Below are positions 19,865 through 20,210 of a stretch of DNA of 20,210 nucleotides, in pieces. Origin of the DNA: Pelargonium cotyledonis. Lineage: Eukaryota; Streptophyta; Magnoliopsida; Geraniales; Geraniaceae. The position numbers were made by a program, and so were the translations under genes. The notes under the pieces are model-generated. The model was not told the DNA's origin. It was given only the letters and a program-made list of their open reading frames with translations, and ran no database searches. Position 1 is the first letter of the stretch, and the number at the start of each line of letters is the position of its first letter. Location: contig JAYMTA010001391.1 of assembly GCA_036897625.1 (NCBI GenBank), positions 1 to 20,210 on the forward strand. The letters run 5' to 3'.

Positions 19865-20210
19865 ATGGCCACCGACCGTGACCGTACCCTCGCCGACCGC
19901 GTCGCCGAGCGACCCCACGGGCACCAGCTCCAGGTGCACCCGCAGCTCCGCTACGACGACGGCGACCGGGTCAAGAACTTCCTCCCGGAGCACGGCCCCA
20001 CGGCCGGGCAGGTCCTGGCCGTGCTCACCGGGCTGCCGGTGGGAGGGACTCTGCTGGCGCTGTCCGGGTTCTCCCTCCTTGTGACCCTCATTGGGCTCGC
20101 GCTGGCGACCCCGCTGTTCGTGATCTTCAGCCCGATCATAGTCCCGGCGGTGGGGGTGATCGGGCTGGCGGGGAAGGGGGTACTGACGGCTGGGGGGTTC
20201 GGGGGCACAG
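19865..20210 (+). CDS. oleosin, L-type-like (5' part, truncated by window end)
   Basis: Structural protein of seed oil bodies: it inserts a long hydrophobic hairpin into the triacylglycerol core, and the amphipathic ends cover the surface. The first 115 codons are visible with no intron. Residues 1-45 form a polar N-terminal arm with HQLQVHPQ at 20-27, typical of low-molecular-weight (L-type) oleosins. From about residue 46 a continuous hydrophobic stretch runs to the window edge. The diagnostic proline knot P-x5-S-P-x3-P is intact at P83, S89, P90 and P94. ATG at 19865 is preceded by AATT and gives a family-like MATDRDR start. Codon third positions are almost all G or C, unlike RST1. It is divergent to RST1, and by synteny may correspond to Arabidopsis OLEO4. 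Confidence 0.96.
   Translation, partial: MATDRDRTLADRVAERPHGHQLQVHPQLRYDDGDRVKNFLPEHGPTAGQVLAVLTGLPVGGTLLALSGFSLLVTLIGLALATPLFVIFSPIIVPAVGVIGLAGKGVLTAGGFGGT

Noticed and set aside
19951..20208. Minus-strand 85-residue open frame, and a plus-strand frame at 19644-20084
   Set aside because: Both are shadows of the oleosin coding sequence; its high GC third positions suppress stops in other frames. The oleosin frame carries the proline knot and is the real one.
1..20210. tRNA, rRNA, CRISPR array or phage/defence system
   Set aside because: I saw no cloverleaf, rRNA-like stretch, spaced direct repeats or prokaryotic gene cluster; the window is plain plant nuclear DNA.

Overview
The window is nuclear DNA from a flowering plant, almost certainly a eudicot. 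Evidence is the plant-type genes with GT-AG introns, AT-rich introns, a Stowaway-like MITE, and gene content matching a known Arabidopsis neighbourhood. The 5' part of the oleosin looks most like the low-molecular-weight (L-type) oleosins of asterids such as sesame, so an asterid is my best guess, at low confidence. I see no bacterial, viral or organellar gene and no CRISPR array.

Layout. (1) 1-2154, plus strand: the last three visible exons of a CCCH zinc-finger/RRM RNA-binding protein of the Arabidopsis C3H41 type; its 5' part lies outside the window. (2) 2155-2900: a tail-to-tail gap. (3) 16788 down to 2901, minus strand: one complete gene for RST1 (RESURRECTION1), the plant relative of animal focadhesin. 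I resolved 25 exons and 24 introns, all GT-AG with compatible phases; the spliced CDS is 5613 nt (1870 residues plus stop). (4) 16789-19864: a 3.1-kb divergent spacer with a Stowaway-like MITE, a 79-bp tandem duplication, a short unexplained block of more complex sequence, and the oleosin promoter with RY and ABRE-like motifs. (5) 19865-20210, plus strand: the first 115 codons of an oleosin, cut by the window end inside the hydrophobic hairpin.

How the genes relate. RST1 is a large alpha-solenoid protein that couples the cytosolic RNA exosome to the Ski complex and affects cuticular wax and embryo/seed development. Oleosin coats seed oil bodies. The C3H41-type protein is a putative RNA-binding protein. 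There is no operon-like relation, but the order oleosin - RST1 - C3H41 parallels, from memory, At3g27660 - At3g27670 - At3g27700 in Arabidopsis, so this looks like an old conserved microsyntenic block. I found no convincing previously undescribed system. The best second looks are the synteny, a G/C homopolymer palindrome in RST1 exon 1, and the repeats between RST1 and oleosin.
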